64,000 nucleotides of DNA from an uncultured Eubacterium sp. (GTDB taxonomy: Bacteria; Bacillota; Clostridia; Lachnospirales; Lachnospiraceae): positions 1 through 64,000 of the forward strand of contig CATLIX010000012.1 of the NCBI GenBank assembly GCA_949959185.1, read 5' to 3'. The stretch's first letter is position 1. Each line of letters starts with the position of its first letter. The notes beneath the pieces were generated by a model. It was not told where the DNA came from. It saw only the letters and a program-made list of their open reading frames with translations, and searched no databases. Shown here piece by piece: positions 8,032 to 17,517 of this stretch. The translations under genes were made by a program, and so were the position numbers.

Positions 8032-8268
8032 TCATACTTTCCTGCCTGCACTTCGGGCAGTAAAGCAGTCCAGATAAGATGTGGCGAGCATAGTTGCCAT
8101 ATCAGGAACATATATCCACATTTCGAGATGAAACAGACAGGCATTTTCCTGGCTGATACCTGAATTCCTCTGTATCAGTTCAGTCAACGGTTTGAATTCT
8201 GGCATCTTTAAAAATTTTACATTTTTATAATCATAAAAGAAAGAAAAAACATGCTGCCCCAGGCACAC
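8032..8268 (-). pseudogene. C-terminal fragment of a TetR/AcrR regulator
   Basis: 78 codons. The segment 'LTELIQRNSGISQENACLFH' then 'LEMWIYVPDMATMLATSYLD' matches the ligand-domain end of TetR regulators found in Lachnospiraceae (usually ...HGIA.M.AT...D). The N-terminal DNA-binding domain is absent: the readable frame begins only 20-25 residues before the match and 16 bp after the sigma gene stop. It is most likely the stump of a deleted regulator. Whether it is translated is unknown. Confidence 0.6.
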
Positions 8269-8284
8269 ATGCTTTCTCTTTCTC

Positions 8285-8854
8285 TCAAATCCGGACGCCT
8301 TCTCTCTCGTCCCAGAGCCCCCGCTCTTTCAGGACGCCCTGCAGTTTCTTTCTGGCACGCATGGAAATATGCCTGACGTTATCCGGCGTCGTATCCATCT
8401 CCTCTGCAATTTCCTGCACGCTCAGCTCATGGTAATACTGCAGAGTCAGCACTTCTCCATAAGGAGATTTCAGCCCTTTCAGCAGACCGGTTACCAGTTC
8501 CTGCAATTCTGTTTCCTCCAGAATGGTATCCGGGCCCTTTTCCAGAATCTCTCCCGTCTCCCATTCTTCCAGCCCGCTGCATTCCTGTATCTGTCTCTTT
8601 CGGTACAGATTAAAGCACCGATGTCTGACCGTGGTCATAATATAATCCCGAACCTTATAGGACTCGCTGTCCATAATCTTGTTCAGGTGGTCAGTCAGAA
8701 TCAGAAATGTCTCGTGAACCATATCCTCCGCATCCGCTTCGTTTTTCAGAATTGCACGGGCAATGCAGAACATCTCCTGCCTGTACTCCTGATAAATAAA
8801 CTGAAAGAATTCCCGTTCCTCGTCTGTGCCCAGCAGCAGTAAATACCGGAACAT
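8285..8854 (-). CDS. ECF-like sigma-70 family factor
   Basis: 189 residues. Region 2 is visible at 15-85 ('FIYQEYRQEMFCIARAILKN', then 'EADAEDMVHETFLIL') and region 4 at about 120-175 ('LTLQYYHELSVQEIAEEMDT', then 'TPDNVRHISMRARKKLQ'). No sigma 1.2 or 3 regions are present, as in extracytoplasmic-function factors. GGAGGGG precedes the ATG. No anti-sigma gene is adjacent: downstream lies only a TetR stump, upstream is cysK. Target promoters are not known. Confidence 0.85.
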   Translation of the reverse strand: MFRYLLLLGTDEEREFFQFIYQEYRQEMFCIARAILKNEADAEDMVHETFLILTDHLNKIMDSESYKVRDYIMTTVRHRCFNLYRKRQIQECSGLEEWETGEILEKGPDTILEETELQELVTGLLKGLKSPYGEVLTLQYYHELSVQEIAEEMDTTPDNVRHISMRARKKLQGVLKERGLWDEREGVRI

Positions 8855-8926
8855 ATCACCCCTCCATTACTTTTCTGCAACAGTTCGGGGCTTCACCTGA
8901 ACCGCCGCATTTTTCTTTTGTAACCT

Positions 8927-8964
8927 CTCCGGCAGCAGAATGCCGGAGACGTACTGATATTATA
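8927..8964 (-). promoter_or_regulatory. Promoter -10 and leader hairpin for the sigma factor
   Basis: Minus-strand TATAAT at 8959-8964 with no convincing -35, followed by the perfect stem CTCCGGCA-TTCTGC-TGCCGGAG (8927-8948). No T-run follows, so the stem is a leader structure or a weak cysK terminator. Confidence 0.45.
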
Positions 8965-9017
8965 CCGCAAAAAAACATGAACAGGGCGAACATTTGAGAA
9001 ACGCGAATCGAGATTTC

Positions 9018-9950
9018 CTAATCCACAAACAATGGTGTGGAATAATACCGGTCTCCGCTGTCCGGCAGCAACGCCACAATGGTTTTTCCTTCCTGTTCCG
9101 GACGTTTTGCCAGCTCCAGAGCCGCGTGCAGCGCGGCCCCGGAAGAAATCCCCACCAGGACTCCTTCTGCCCTGGCAATCTCTTTTGCCGCTGCAAAAGC
9201 ATCCTCATTTTCCACCGGAATCACTTCGTCATACACCTCTGTATTCAGCGTAGCCGGCACAAATCCTGCGCCGATTCCCTGAATTTTATGAGGGCCTCCT
9301 GTCCCCTGGGACAGTACCGGAGAGGAAGCGGGCTCCACTGCCACTATCTGAATCTGCGGATTCTGTGATTTCAGGTATTCTCCCACACCGGTAATAGTGC
9401 CGCCGGTTCCAACCCCTGCCACAAAAATATCCACCTTTCCATCGGTATCTGCCCAGATTTCCGGCCCGGTAGTTTTTCTGTGGATTTCCGGATTTGCCGG
9501 ATTTTCAAACTGTCCGGGAAGAAAGCTGCCCGGAATTTCCTCTGCCAGTTCTTCCGCCCTGGCAATGGCCCCCTTCATGCCTTCTGCGCCCTCTGTGAGC
9601 ACCAGTTCCGCCCCGTAAGCCTTTAAAATATTTCTGCGCTCCACGCTCATGGTTTCCGGCATGGTGAGAATCAACCGGTACCCTTTGGCGGCTGCAATGG
9701 CTGCAAGGCCGATTCCTGTATTTCCGGAGGTAGGTTCAATGATTACGGAACCCTCGTTCAGCTTACCCGCAGCTTCCGCATCCTCAATCATGGCTCTGGC
9801 AATACGGTCCTTTACACTGCCCGCCGGATTAAAATATTCCAGTTTCACCAGGAGCTTTGCTTTCAGTCCATGGCTTTTCTCCAGGTTAGCCGCCTCCACA
9901 AGAGGGGTGTTTCCAATCAGATTCAGAGTTCCCTGATAAATATTTGACAT
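9018..9950 (-). CDS. cysK: Cysteine synthase A (O-acetylserine sulfhydrylase)
   Basis: About 310 residues from the ATG at 9950, which has AAAGGA upstream; an in-frame ATG six codons earlier overlaps that ribosome site. The PLP-dependent enzyme makes L-cysteine from O-acetylserine and sulfide. The PLP lysine is in 'NPAGSVKDR' (Lys47), the substrate loop '[10 protein letters not shown]' and phosphate loop '[12 protein letters not shown]' are intact, and 'VGISSGAAL' is near the C-terminus. It lies 21 bp after metY and is presumably co-transcribed with it. Confidence 0.95.
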   Translation of the reverse strand: MSNIYQGTLNLIGNTPLVEAANLEKSHGLKAKLLVKLEYFNPAGSVKDRIARAMIEDAEAAGKLNEGSVIIEPTSGNTGIGLAAIAAAKGYRLILTMPETMSVERRNILKAYGAELVLTEGAEGMKGAIARAEELAEEIPGSFLPGQFENPANPEIHRKTTGPEIWADTDGKVDIFVAGVGTGGTITGVGEYLKSQNPQIQIVAVEPASSPVLSQGTGGPHKIQGIGAGFVPATLNTEVYDEVIPVENEDAFAAAKEIARAEGVLVGISSGAALHAALELAKRPEQEGKTIVALLPDSGDRYYSTPLFVD

Positions 9951-9971
9951 GTTCTTGTTTCCTTTCATAAA

Positions 9972-11285
9972 TTATTTGCTGTTTACAGCCTGAAACGCCT
10001 GTTCCAGATCTTCAATAATATCGTCAATATGCTCGGTGCCCACAGACAGGCGGATGGTATTTCTGCAGATTCCCTGTTCTTTTAATTCCTGGTCATTCAA
10101 CTGGGAATGGGTGGTGGAAGCAGGATGGATGGCAAGGGATTTCACGTCCGCCACATTTGCCAGCAGGGAAAACAGTTCCAGATTGTCAATAAAATCTTTG
10201 GCTGTCCGGTCATCCCCTTTGATTTCAAAAGTAAAAATGGAACCGCCTCCGTGCGGGAAGTATTTCCGGTACAGGGCCTGCTGCCCTGCGTCTTCGGAAA
10301 GGGAAGGATGATGTACCTGTTCCACCTGAGGATGGCCGCTCAGGTATTCCACCACCTTCAATGCATTTTCCACATGGCGCTCCACCCGCAGAGACAATGT
10401 TTCCAGCCCCTGCAGAAACAAAAATGCATGAAACGGAGAAAGAGTGGCCCCGGTGTCTCTGAGCAGAATGGCCCGGATTTTTGTAACAAAGGCCGCCGGT
10501 CCCGCCGCCTGTGCGAAAACTACTCCGTGATAACTCTCATTGGGCTCTGTCAGACCAGGAAATTTCCCGGAAGCCTCCCAGTCGAATTTACCGCTGTCCA
10601 CAATAACGCCGCCGATGACCGTTCCGTGTCCGCCGATAAATTTCGTAGCGGAATGCACCACAATGTCCGCACCGTATTCTATGGGCCGCACCAGATACGG
10701 TGTCGCAAAGGTGTTATCCACCACCAGCGGAATTCTGTGCTCGTGGGCAACTTCTGCGATGGCCTGAATATCGCTTACATCCGAGAGGGGATTTCCCAGC
10801 GTTTCGATAAATACGGCTCTGGTATTTTCCTGTATGGCTTCTGCAAAATGTTCCGGGCGGGAAGGCTCCACAAAAGTTGTGGTAATTCCATATTCCGGCA
10901 GCGTATGTGCCAGCAGGTTATAGCTTCCTCCGTATATATTGTTGGCCGCTACTATGTGTTCCCCGCTTTTCGCCAGATTCTGAATGGTATAAGTAACTGC
11001 CGCTGCCCCGGAAGACACGGCCAATGCCCCAACTCCTCCTTCCAGAGCGGCAATCCGCTGTTCGAAAATATCCTGCGTGGGATTGGTAAGCCTTCCGTAA
11101 ATATTTCCCGCATCTTTCAGGCCGAACCGGGCCGCCGCATGATCGGAGTTGTGAAATACATAAGAAGATGTGGCATAAATTGGAACTGCCCGCGCGTCCG
11201 TAACCGGATCCGGCTGCTCCTGTCCCACATGAAGCTGCAGCGTTTCAAATTTTAACTTCCTGTCCGTGTATGGTATTCTGCTCAT
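9972..11285 (-). CDS. metY: O-acetylhomoserine sulfhydrylase (Cys/Met metabolism PLP enzyme)
   Basis: 437 residues, the length typical of the MetY branch rather than the 380-residue MetB/MetC branch. It makes homocysteine from O-acetylhomoserine and sulfide. The PLP lysine is in '[12 protein letters not shown]' (about residue 215) and '[20 protein letters not shown]' is the family's N-terminal cofactor region. First gene of a two-gene operon with cysK, read from the promoter at 11342-11370. A cystathionine gamma-synthase activity cannot be excluded from sequence alone. Confidence 0.93.
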   Translation of the reverse strand: MSRIPYTDRKLKFETLQLHVGQEQPDPVTDARAVPIYATSSYVFHNSDHAAARFGLKDAGNIYGRLTNPTQDIFEQRIAALEGGVGALAVSSGAAAVTYTIQNLAKSGEHIVAANNIYGGSYNLLAHTLPEYGITTTFVEPSRPEHFAEAIQENTRAVFIETLGNPLSDVSDIQAIAEVAHEHRIPLVVDNTFATPYLVRPIEYGADIVVHSATKFIGGHGTVIGGVIVDSGKFDWEASGKFPGLTEPNESYHGVVFAQAAGPAAFVTKIRAILLRDTGATLSPFHAFLFLQGLETLSLRVERHVENALKVVEYLSGHPQVEQVHHPSLSEDAGQQALYRKYFPHGGGSIFTFEIKGDDRTAKDFIDNLELFSLLANVADVKSLAIHPASTTHSQLNDQELKEQGICRNTIRLSVGTEHIDDIIEDLEQAFQAVNSK

Positions 11286-11308
11286 ATCTTTCTCCTTTTC
11301 CTCTATTT

Positions 11309-11370
11309 CCTATGTGTTTAGTAGGTTATTGGTTTACAGATACTATACACTCTTTTTTCCGATAAGTCAA
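11309..11370 (-). promoter_or_regulatory. metY-cysK promoter with a candidate operator
   Basis: Minus strand: -35 TTGACT (11365-11370), 17-bp spacer, -10 TATAGT (11342-11347). Just downstream the leader carries an imperfect dyad CCTACTAAACACATAGG (11309-11325), placed where a repressor would block elongation. An Rrf2-type cysteine regulator is a reasonable guess but is inference. There is no room for a SAM riboswitch or T-box in the 108-bp gap. Confidence 0.7.
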
Positions 11371-11393
11371 CCGGAAATTTTCCAAATCCCTTC

Positions 11394-12236
11394 TTATCTG
11401 TCATAGCTTTCCAGAAAATGATGTTTTACGCCCTGTTCCTTGTAAGCAATCACAGTGCTCAGATTCACATTTTCCACACTCCGGAAAATATTGGCTTCCA
11501 CAAAAGGATTTGTCTGTTTTAATTCCTGTATCAGCCTCTTGACTTCTTTCCGTTTGGAAACAGATTCCCGGTCCGGCCCCTCAAAAGCACAGTTCTCCGT
11601 AAACCGGCAGGCGCACTGAAGAAATTTCAGACCGTTATAATCCCGCCAGCGCCGGATGGCGTCTTCCCGGATATAATACATGGGGCGGATTAACTCCATT
11701 CCCGGAAAATTCGTACTGTGCAGCTTGGGCATCATGGTCTGTATCTGTCCGCCGTAGAGCATTCCCATCAGAATTGTCTCGATGACATCATCGTAATGAT
11801 GGCCCAGTGCAATTTTATTGCAGCCCAGCTCCCTGGCCTGATGATAGAGGTGTCCTCTGCGCATTCTTGCACAGAGATAACAGGGAGATTTCTCAATTCC
11901 ATACACAGCTTCAAAGATATCCGATTCAAACACCGTAAGGGGCACCCCCATCCGCGCCCCGTTCGCCTCAATCATGTTCCGGTTCGCCTCCAGATACCCT
12001 GGGTCCATCACGAGAAATTTCAAATCAAATGACACTTTCCGGTGTTTCTGCAGTTCCTGAAACAATTTGGCCATCAGCATGGAATCCTTTCCGCCGGAAA
12101 TACAGACTGCGATGTTATCTCCTTCCTGTATCAGCTTATAATCCCTGACTGCTCTCGCAAAAGGAGAAAACAGCTCTTTGTGAAATTTTTTCCGAATACT
12201 CTTTTCCATATGTTCTGCTTCCGTATTCCGCTCCAT
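11394..12236 (-). CDS. TtcA-family tRNA 2-thiolation / ATP pyrophosphatase protein
   Basis: 280 residues. The N-type PP-loop 'CISGGKDS' (residues 45-52) binds ATP. 'CYLCARMRRGHLY' and a later 'LQCACRF' supply cysteines of the kind that hold the iron-sulfur cluster in TtcA. TtcA proteins thiolate C32 in tRNA; distant relatives of unknown substrate exist in Clostridia, so the exact tRNA and position are uncertain. The gene follows the two methyltransferases after a 59-bp AT-rich gap that contains several TATAAA/TATAAT-like words and could hold its own promoter. Confidence 0.8.
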   Translation of the reverse strand: MERNTEAEHMEKSIRKKFHKELFSPFARAVRDYKLIQEGDNIAVCISGGKDSMLMAKLFQELQKHRKVSFDLKFLVMDPGYLEANRNMIEANGARMGVPLTVFESDIFEAVYGIEKSPCYLCARMRRGHLYHQARELGCNKIALGHHYDDVIETILMGMLYGGQIQTMMPKLHSTNFPGMELIRPMYYIREDAIRRWRDYNGLKFLQCACRFTENCAFEGPDRESVSKRKEVKRLIQELKQTNPFVEANIFRSVENVNLSTVIAYKEQGVKHHFLESYDR

Positions 12237-12295
12237 CCTTCACACGCTCCATCCTCAGACATATTTTATTCTTATATATATTTTTATACACATTT

Positions 12296-13558
12296 TTATA
12301 CACGCTCCAGCACCAGAACATAATCCCTGCCAATCTTTCCGCCCATCCCTTTTCTTGGAATTCTGATATAGGGATTCTGTATGACATAGCTGAACCGGCT
12401 CCAGGTACGGTAACCTGCTGTACAGGCAATTTCCTCCAGTACCCGCCAGCTTTCCACCGTAACTTTCCGGATGGTACTGTTGCCAATCACAATCATATAA
12501 CGGCCTCCCGGCTCCATCTGGCTGCGGACTGCTTTCAGGTTTGTTTCCATATCCTCAAAAAATTTTTTTACGATTAAAGCACGTTTCCGGTCCTGCACCG
12601 CGATTTTACCGTAATATTCTTTTAAAAGACTGCTTTTTTCCAGTATATCCAGTCTTTGGTCTTCCTCTTTCGCGTTAATTTTTTCCGTTCCCACATACTG
12701 CTTTTTCTTTTCCCGGAGAGAATCTTCCGTCAGTGTACCCAGCCACAGATTTTCCAGACGCATGGTTCTTCCGTAATCGAAGGCATTGATATAGGGGGGA
12801 GATGTGACAGCCAGACCAATCCCCCCCGGAACGGAAAAATCCAGAGCGTCCCCCGCAAGAATCCTGGTAGTCCCCAGATGTTCCACTGCTGACAGTTCCG
12901 CAACCATCTGCCGATACCTGCGGAATACGGAGGTAAATTCCCGTTCCACCGGCGGCGGTATTTTTTTTACCTTATTGGAGACATAGGGTTTGGGAGATGT
13001 ATCATCCGCATTGGAAACTTTTTTTATAATGGAGGCCATGCACAGATGGAAAAAGTCTCTCACCGCCTGTTCGGTAATTGTTTCCGTACAGATGCGCATC
13101 CGGCCAAGTTCCGCAATTGCTTCCGGAGAAAACCAGTGTTCCAGATTATCAATTTCCGGCCGGTAACACATTCCGTTCCCCCTGAAAGTTCTGTCCAGAA
13201 TCCGCTGAAATTCCTCATCCAGCAGCTTCATCTGTTCTTTGTTCAGCGGAGTGGTCTTAACTTTGATAATCAGTTTCGCAATGTCGTCTATCTCTGTGCC
13301 GCAGGCATGGAAACCCCGGAGATTTGCCTCCAGCAGCGTTGTCCCGCTTCCGGAAAAAGGGTCAAACACAATGTCTTCCTCCCTCCGGGCGCAGGTGCGG
13401 ATTCCCCATCCCGGAAGTTCCGGTATGAATTTACAGGGATACTTAAACATGCCATGGGTGTATGAGTTGGGATTGGGCTGCTGAATCACATATGTGGCCC
13501 CCTGCAGGATTTCATCAGGCAGCGTCTCCACTTCCACTATTTGTTCTTTCTCAGACAT
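12296..13558 (-). CDS. DNA methyltransferase, SPPY motif (second of a tandem pair)
   Basis: 420 residues. SAM-binding motif I 'VFDPFSGSGTTLLEANLRG' lies near residue 65 and catalytic motif IV 'VTSPPYINAFDYGRTMRLEN' near residue 254. SPPY is most often seen in N4-cytosine methyltransferases, though N6-adenine enzymes occur. Motif I precedes IV with a roughly 170-residue insert that could be the target recognition domain. The gene starts 22 bp inside the end of a related methyltransferase, so the two are coupled. No restriction endonuclease or helicase is adjacent. Confidence 0.85.
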   Translation of the reverse strand: MSEKEQIVEVETLPDEILQGATYVIQQPNPNSYTHGMFKYPCKFIPELPGWGIRTCARREEDIVFDPFSGSGTTLLEANLRGFHACGTEIDDIAKLIIKVKTTPLNKEQMKLLDEEFQRILDRTFRGNGMCYRPEIDNLEHWFSPEAIAELGRMRICTETITEQAVRDFFHLCMASIIKKVSNADDTSPKPYVSNKVKKIPPPVEREFTSVFRRYRQMVAELSAVEHLGTTRILAGDALDFSVPGGIGLAVTSPPYINAFDYGRTMRLENLWLGTLTEDSLREKKKQYVGTEKINAKEEDQRLDILEKSSLLKEYYGKIAVQDRKRALIVKKFFEDMETNLKAVRSQMEPGGRYMIVIGNSTIRKVTVESWRVLEEIACTAGYRTWSRFSYVIQNPYIRIPRKGMGGKIGRDYVLVLERV

Positions 13559-14850
13559 ACCACACTCTCCCTTAAATATTTTCCCGTTTCTTTCGTCTTT
13601 TCATACTGCTGGGAACTGGTGATAATATAGCGGTCCACCTCTATTTTATCCACATCAAATCCAATCCTTTCTCCGTACTCCGCCAGTATCAGATCTGCCG
13701 GAAATACCACGCCGCCATAGGCGGAATTTCCCACCACAATACAGCAGAACCCCTCTTTTACCAGAACACGGTAGCTCTCTCTTAAAACCTGAAACATATC
13801 CCGGTAATACAGGCCCAGCATTCTGGGAATTTTTTTGTCCCACAGCTTCCGGTCCTCTAATTCTTTCAGCAGTTCTTCCAGAATCTGGCTTTCCGGCTCC
13901 GGTTCGGAACTCAGATCTCCATTCAGATGAGAATGGAGGGACTGATTTCTCAGTTGTTTCAGATCTCCGTAATCCGACACAAACTTTCCAAACCACAATT
14001 CCAGCTTATAGATTTCCGTGTAATCAAAACAGTTGGCGTAGGGCGGGGAAAATATAATTCCCTCCACGCTGTCTTCCTCCAGATAGCGGTTCATATTCAG
14101 ACAGGAATCCTGATACAGCCGGATATTTCCCGGCTGGCGATATTCCTGCAAATCCGTGTATATCTTCCGATATTCTTCCAGCAGCATGTTATGGGCGTCC
14201 TCCGGCGTCACCACTCTGGGTTTCACATATTTCTTTATTTTCAGTCCGTTCCCGGCCTTTCTGTAATTGGACAGGGGCTCCAGACAGGACAGCCAGCCCA
14301 GCTTCAGCAGATTCCGCACTTTTTCTGTCAGATGGGGGGCAGATTCTATTAATACTCCGGCCCTCATAAAATATGCTTCCACCTGCTTATCAAACACTTT
14401 ATGGCTGATGGAAAGTCCGGGCAGCACATAGTCCGTTCCCGGCTCCGCCGCCTGCTCCAGAATCTCCTCAGACGCTTCCCGAAACTGTTCCTGTTCTTCC
14501 CCGGAACAGGGTTCCAGCTTACATCGGGACAGAAAACAGGAAAAGGGATTCACTTCAAATCCGACTCCCTCATATCCCATGTGCTCTGCCGCCAGCAGCG
14601 TACTTCCGCTTCCGGAAAAAGGGTCCAGGATTACACCCTTCTTATGTACGGAATATTCCTGAATCAGCTGTTCCACCATTTCTGTGGAAAATCCTTCTTT
14701 ATAGCGGTACCACCGCTGAAAGGGTTTATCCAGATCATCGGAATAATTCAGCAGACTTGTATAAGTGGCATTGGAGCTTTCCGGGTAAATCATGTGGTAC
14801 CGTTTTTCCAAATCCATGTATTTATAATGCTTTGTGGTCAGATCTTCCAT
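13537..14850 (-). CDS. DNA methyltransferase, SPPY motif (first of a tandem pair)
   Basis: About 437 residues from the ATG at 14850 (GGGAGG nine bases upstream; an upstream in-frame ATG at 14901 lies in the terminator of the previous gene and is unlikely). Motif I 'ILDPFSGSGSTLLAAEHMGY' is near residue 80 and motif IV 'IFSPPYANCFDYTEIYKLEL' near residue 270, the same plan as its downstream partner. Paired, non-identical methyltransferases are typical of systems recognising asymmetric sites, one enzyme per strand. Set apart from the upstream kinase by a terminator at 14906-14927. Confidence 0.85.
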   Translation of the reverse strand: MEDLTTKHYKYMDLEKRYHMIYPESSNATYTSLLNYSDDLDKPFQRWYRYKEGFSTEMVEQLIQEYSVHKKGVILDPFSGSGSTLLAAEHMGYEGVGFEVNPFSCFLSRCKLEPCSGEEQEQFREASEEILEQAAEPGTDYVLPGLSISHKVFDKQVEAYFMRAGVLIESAPHLTEKVRNLLKLGWLSCLEPLSNYRKAGNGLKIKKYVKPRVVTPEDAHNMLLEEYRKIYTDLQEYRQPGNIRLYQDSCLNMNRYLEEDSVEGIIFSPPYANCFDYTEIYKLELWFGKFVSDYGDLKQLRNQSLHSHLNGDLSSEPEPESQILEELLKELEDRKLWDKKIPRMLGLYYRDMFQVLRESYRVLVKEGFCCIVVGNSAYGGVVFPADLILAEYGERIGFDVDKIEVDRYIITSSQQYEKTKETGKYLRESVVCLRKNK

Positions 14851-14905
14851 CTGTTTCCTCCCGTCTGCACGCTGTCCGGCATATTTGATTCCGGACTTCA
14901 AAACA

Positions 14906-14927
14906 GGGCTGCCCGATACGGCAGCCC
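14906..14927 (-). terminator. Terminator between the hybrid kinase and the methyltransferase pair
   Basis: Perfect 8-bp stem GGGCTGCC/GGCAGCCC with a 6-nt loop. The minus-strand product continues TGTTTTG; the plus side is also T-rich. It separates the phosphorelay operon from the methyltransferases. Confidence 0.7.
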
Positions 14928-14943
14928 CGTCTTTCTTCCTGTT

Positions 14944-17493
14944 TTATTCATCCTGTTCCAGGTATTTCTGTAAGGTACGCATACATTCTTTCAAATCAAT
15001 GGGTTTGGCAATATGAGCATCCATCCCCACCTCCAGACAGTGCTGGGCGTCATCGGAAAATGCATCTGCCGTCATGGCGATAATGGGCAAACCGTTGTCA
15101 GACCGTTCCAGCTTACGGATTGCCACCGTCGCATCATAACCGTTCATCACCGGCATACGGATATCCATGAGGATTGCATCATAAAAGCCGATTTCTGACG
15201 CTTCAAATTTCTCAAGGCATTCTCTGCCGTTGATTGCCCGCTCCAGAATCAGGCCCACGGAACCGAGAATCTCACTGATAAACTCCCAGTTTACATCAAT
15301 GTCTTCCGCCAGAAGAATATGCTTTCCTTCAAAGTCGATTTCTTCTTCCTCATCTTCCTCGCAGGTAATGCCCTCCATATATTTCCGCAGATACAGGTAC
15401 AAGGTGGACTTAAACAGAGGTTTGGAAATAAATCCTTCAATTTCAGATTCTTCCACTTCTTCCAGTTCGTTCCAGTCATAGGCGGAAATCAGGAATGCAG
15501 GCACTTTCTTGCCCTGAGTCACATTCCGCATTTCGCGGATTACCTCAATTCCGTTCATATGGGGCATTTTCCAGTCTACCAGAACAAAATCGTAGTCATT
15601 GTTCTGAAGATGCCGGTCTTCAATCATGCGGATTGCCTGCCGGCCATCCAGCGACCACTCCGTATGTACCCCCAGTTCCTGCAGATTTGCCACGGCGCTG
15701 GTACATAACTGCTCGTTGTCATCCACCACCAGCACATCCCAGTGGGGAAGCATCATATCCTTCTCATCTATATCAGATTTCTTCAAATCCAGTGCAATAT
15801 GGAATCTGCTTCCTTTGTCCTGTTCACTCTTCAGTTCAATGGTACCGTCCATAAGATCCACAATGGCCTTTGTAATGGACATTCCAAGACCGGTTCCCAT
15901 AATCTTTGCCACCTGGTCAGAATTTTCCCGCTCAAAGCTGTCAAAAATCTTCTTCTGGAATTCTTCTGACATTCCGATTCCCGTATCTTCCACAATAAAA
16001 TGGGTGCGCACATACTCTTCTCCCTGGGGAGAATCCTCCTGGTAGAGATGTACGTCAATCCGTCCTTCTTCCGGTGTAAATTTGGTAGCGTTGGATAGCA
16101 GGTTCAGAAGCACCTGGTTTAAACGCACCGAATCACAGAATACATTTTCTGTCTGTATGGACTGGATAAAGATATCAAAATACTGATTTCTGGCTTTCAC
16201 CTGAGGCTGCATGATATTCACAATATCATCCATCGCCTCCCGCAGAGACATCTGATTCATATTCAGCGTCATCTTGCCACTCTCGATTTTGGACATATCC
16301 AGAACATCGTTAATCAGTCCCAGCAAATGCTTGCTTGACAGCTTCACTTTGCCCAGACAGTCTACCACACGCTCCGGGTCTTTAATATTTTTCAATGCGA
16401 TTTCCGTCATTCCGATAATGGCGTTCATGGGCGTTCTTATATCATGGCTCATGCTGGAAAGGAACTCGCTTTTTGCCTTATCTGACTGAACTGCTTTCTT
16501 TCTGGCCTCATTCAAATCTTCCATCTGCCGGATGGAAAACCGGAAATATTTGATAAACATCACGGACATGGCAACCAGAATCATCACGGAAGAAGCAATC
16601 ATAATAATCAGACGCTGTACATCCAGACTGCTGATAGGCGTATCCATGGCTTCACTGTTCATAACCGTAACCAGATACCAGTCCAGATTTTCCGCAAGGG
16701 GCGTACAGTATGTATATCGCTTTTCTCCATTGATGGAAACCAGCCTGGAATAGGCCTCTCCGTTTTCAATGGCCTCCTGAAGTTCCTTTATATATTCCTC
16801 CGCTCCTCCTTTATGATTATCCCGCACTTCCGATATGATACGGTCAAAATAACTTTCCCGGTATGCATTTCCGCTCCGGATTACAAAGTTTCCTTTAGAA
16901 TCAATAATGTGAGAGTAAATCAGCGTTTCGTCTGAATCCAGAAACAGCGCTTCTTTCAGATAATCCATGGGAGCGCCCGCCAGAAGGGCAACGCTTCTGC
17001 CGCCGTCTTCCATGGGATATTCCGCCTGTTTTCCCAGAATCAGCATCCGCTCCCCCCTGTGGTTAATTCCCATTGCCACAATACTGCCGTCATTTTTCAG
17101 AGACTCCAGAAGCCCTTCATCCTGAAAGACGTCCAGCTCATCTCCGTAAATATTTTCTATGGTACCGTCTTCCCCATACAGAGCCAGAAAATCAAAATCC
17201 CTTACTTCTCCGCCCAGGGCAAGTTCTTCCAGCAGTTCTTCTCCGTAAACAGCCGATTCCGGCGGCGTACGCTTTACAATGCCTTCAATCTGTTCCAGCC
17301 GCAAACCGATTACCGTGCTGAATTTCTGCTGAATCTGTGTATTCATTTCGGACATATAAATCTCACTGATTTCATCAATGGTACTCTCTGTCCGCTTCCC
17401 CATAATCAGCACCAGCCCGATAAATACAATGACACATATACTAATTACGCTGATAAAGCTGTTTCTCAAAAATCTCTTAATATTTGTTTCCAT
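14944..17493 (-). CDS. Membrane hybrid sensor histidine kinase with two receiver domains
   Basis: About 849 residues from the ATG at 17493 (GGAGG upstream). An N-terminal membrane segment (about 10-30) and a second near 300-320 bracket a roughly 260-residue extracellular sensor, Cache-like in size. Then come HisKA ('FLSSMSHDIRTPMNAIIG', phospho-His near 350), a HATPase domain with N box 'LNQVLLNLLSNATKFT', and two receivers with phospho-Asp in 'FVLVDWKMPHMNG' and 'AILMDIRMPVMNG'. It has no Hpt domain of its own; a free Hpt protein is encoded two genes upstream, so the operon forms a multistep phosphorelay. The signal is unknown. Confidence 0.92.
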   Translation of the reverse strand: METNIKRFLRNSFISVISICVIVFIGLVLIMGKRTESTIDEISEIYMSEMNTQIQQKFSTVIGLRLEQIEGIVKRTPPESAVYGEELLEELALGGEVRDFDFLALYGEDGTIENIYGDELDVFQDEGLLESLKNDGSIVAMGINHRGERMLILGKQAEYPMEDGGRSVALLAGAPMDYLKEALFLDSDETLIYSHIIDSKGNFVIRSGNAYRESYFDRIISEVRDNHKGGAEEYIKELQEAIENGEAYSRLVSINGEKRYTYCTPLAENLDWYLVTVMNSEAMDTPISSLDVQRLIIMIASSVMILVAMSVMFIKYFRFSIRQMEDLNEARKKAVQSDKAKSEFLSSMSHDIRTPMNAIIGMTEIALKNIKDPERVVDCLGKVKLSSKHLLGLINDVLDMSKIESGKMTLNMNQMSLREAMDDIVNIMQPQVKARNQYFDIFIQSIQTENVFCDSVRLNQVLLNLLSNATKFTPEEGRIDVHLYQEDSPQGEEYVRTHFIVEDTGIGMSEEFQKKIFDSFERENSDQVAKIMGTGLGMSITKAIVDLMDGTIELKSEQDKGSRFHIALDLKKSDIDEKDMMLPHWDVLVVDDNEQLCTSAVANLQELGVHTEWSLDGRQAIRMIEDRHLQNNDYDFVLVDWKMPHMNGIEVIREMRNVTQGKKVPAFLISAYDWNELEEVEESEIEGFISKPLFKSTLYLYLRKYMEGITCEEDEEEEIDFEGKHILLAEDIDVNWEFISEILGSVGLILERAINGRECLEKFEASEIGFYDAILMDIRMPVMNGYDATVAIRKLERSDNGLPIIAMTADAFSDDAQHCLEVGMDAHIAKPIDLKECMRTLQKYLEQDE

Positions 17494-17517
17494 ATATTCC
17501 TCCACACCACACACATT

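Noticed and set aside
8032..8268. Complete small protein gene
   Set aside because: The sequence aligns by eye only with the end of TetR regulators and has no start region; called a remnant instead.
10107..11255. Long open frame on the plus strand opposite metY
   Set aside because: It is fully antisense to a strongly conserved enzyme, has no ribosome binding site and a nonsense composition; it is a codon-bias shadow.
11286..11393. SAM riboswitch or T-box before metY
   Set aside because: The gap is only 108 bp and is filled by the promoter and a small dyad; the conserved cores are absent.
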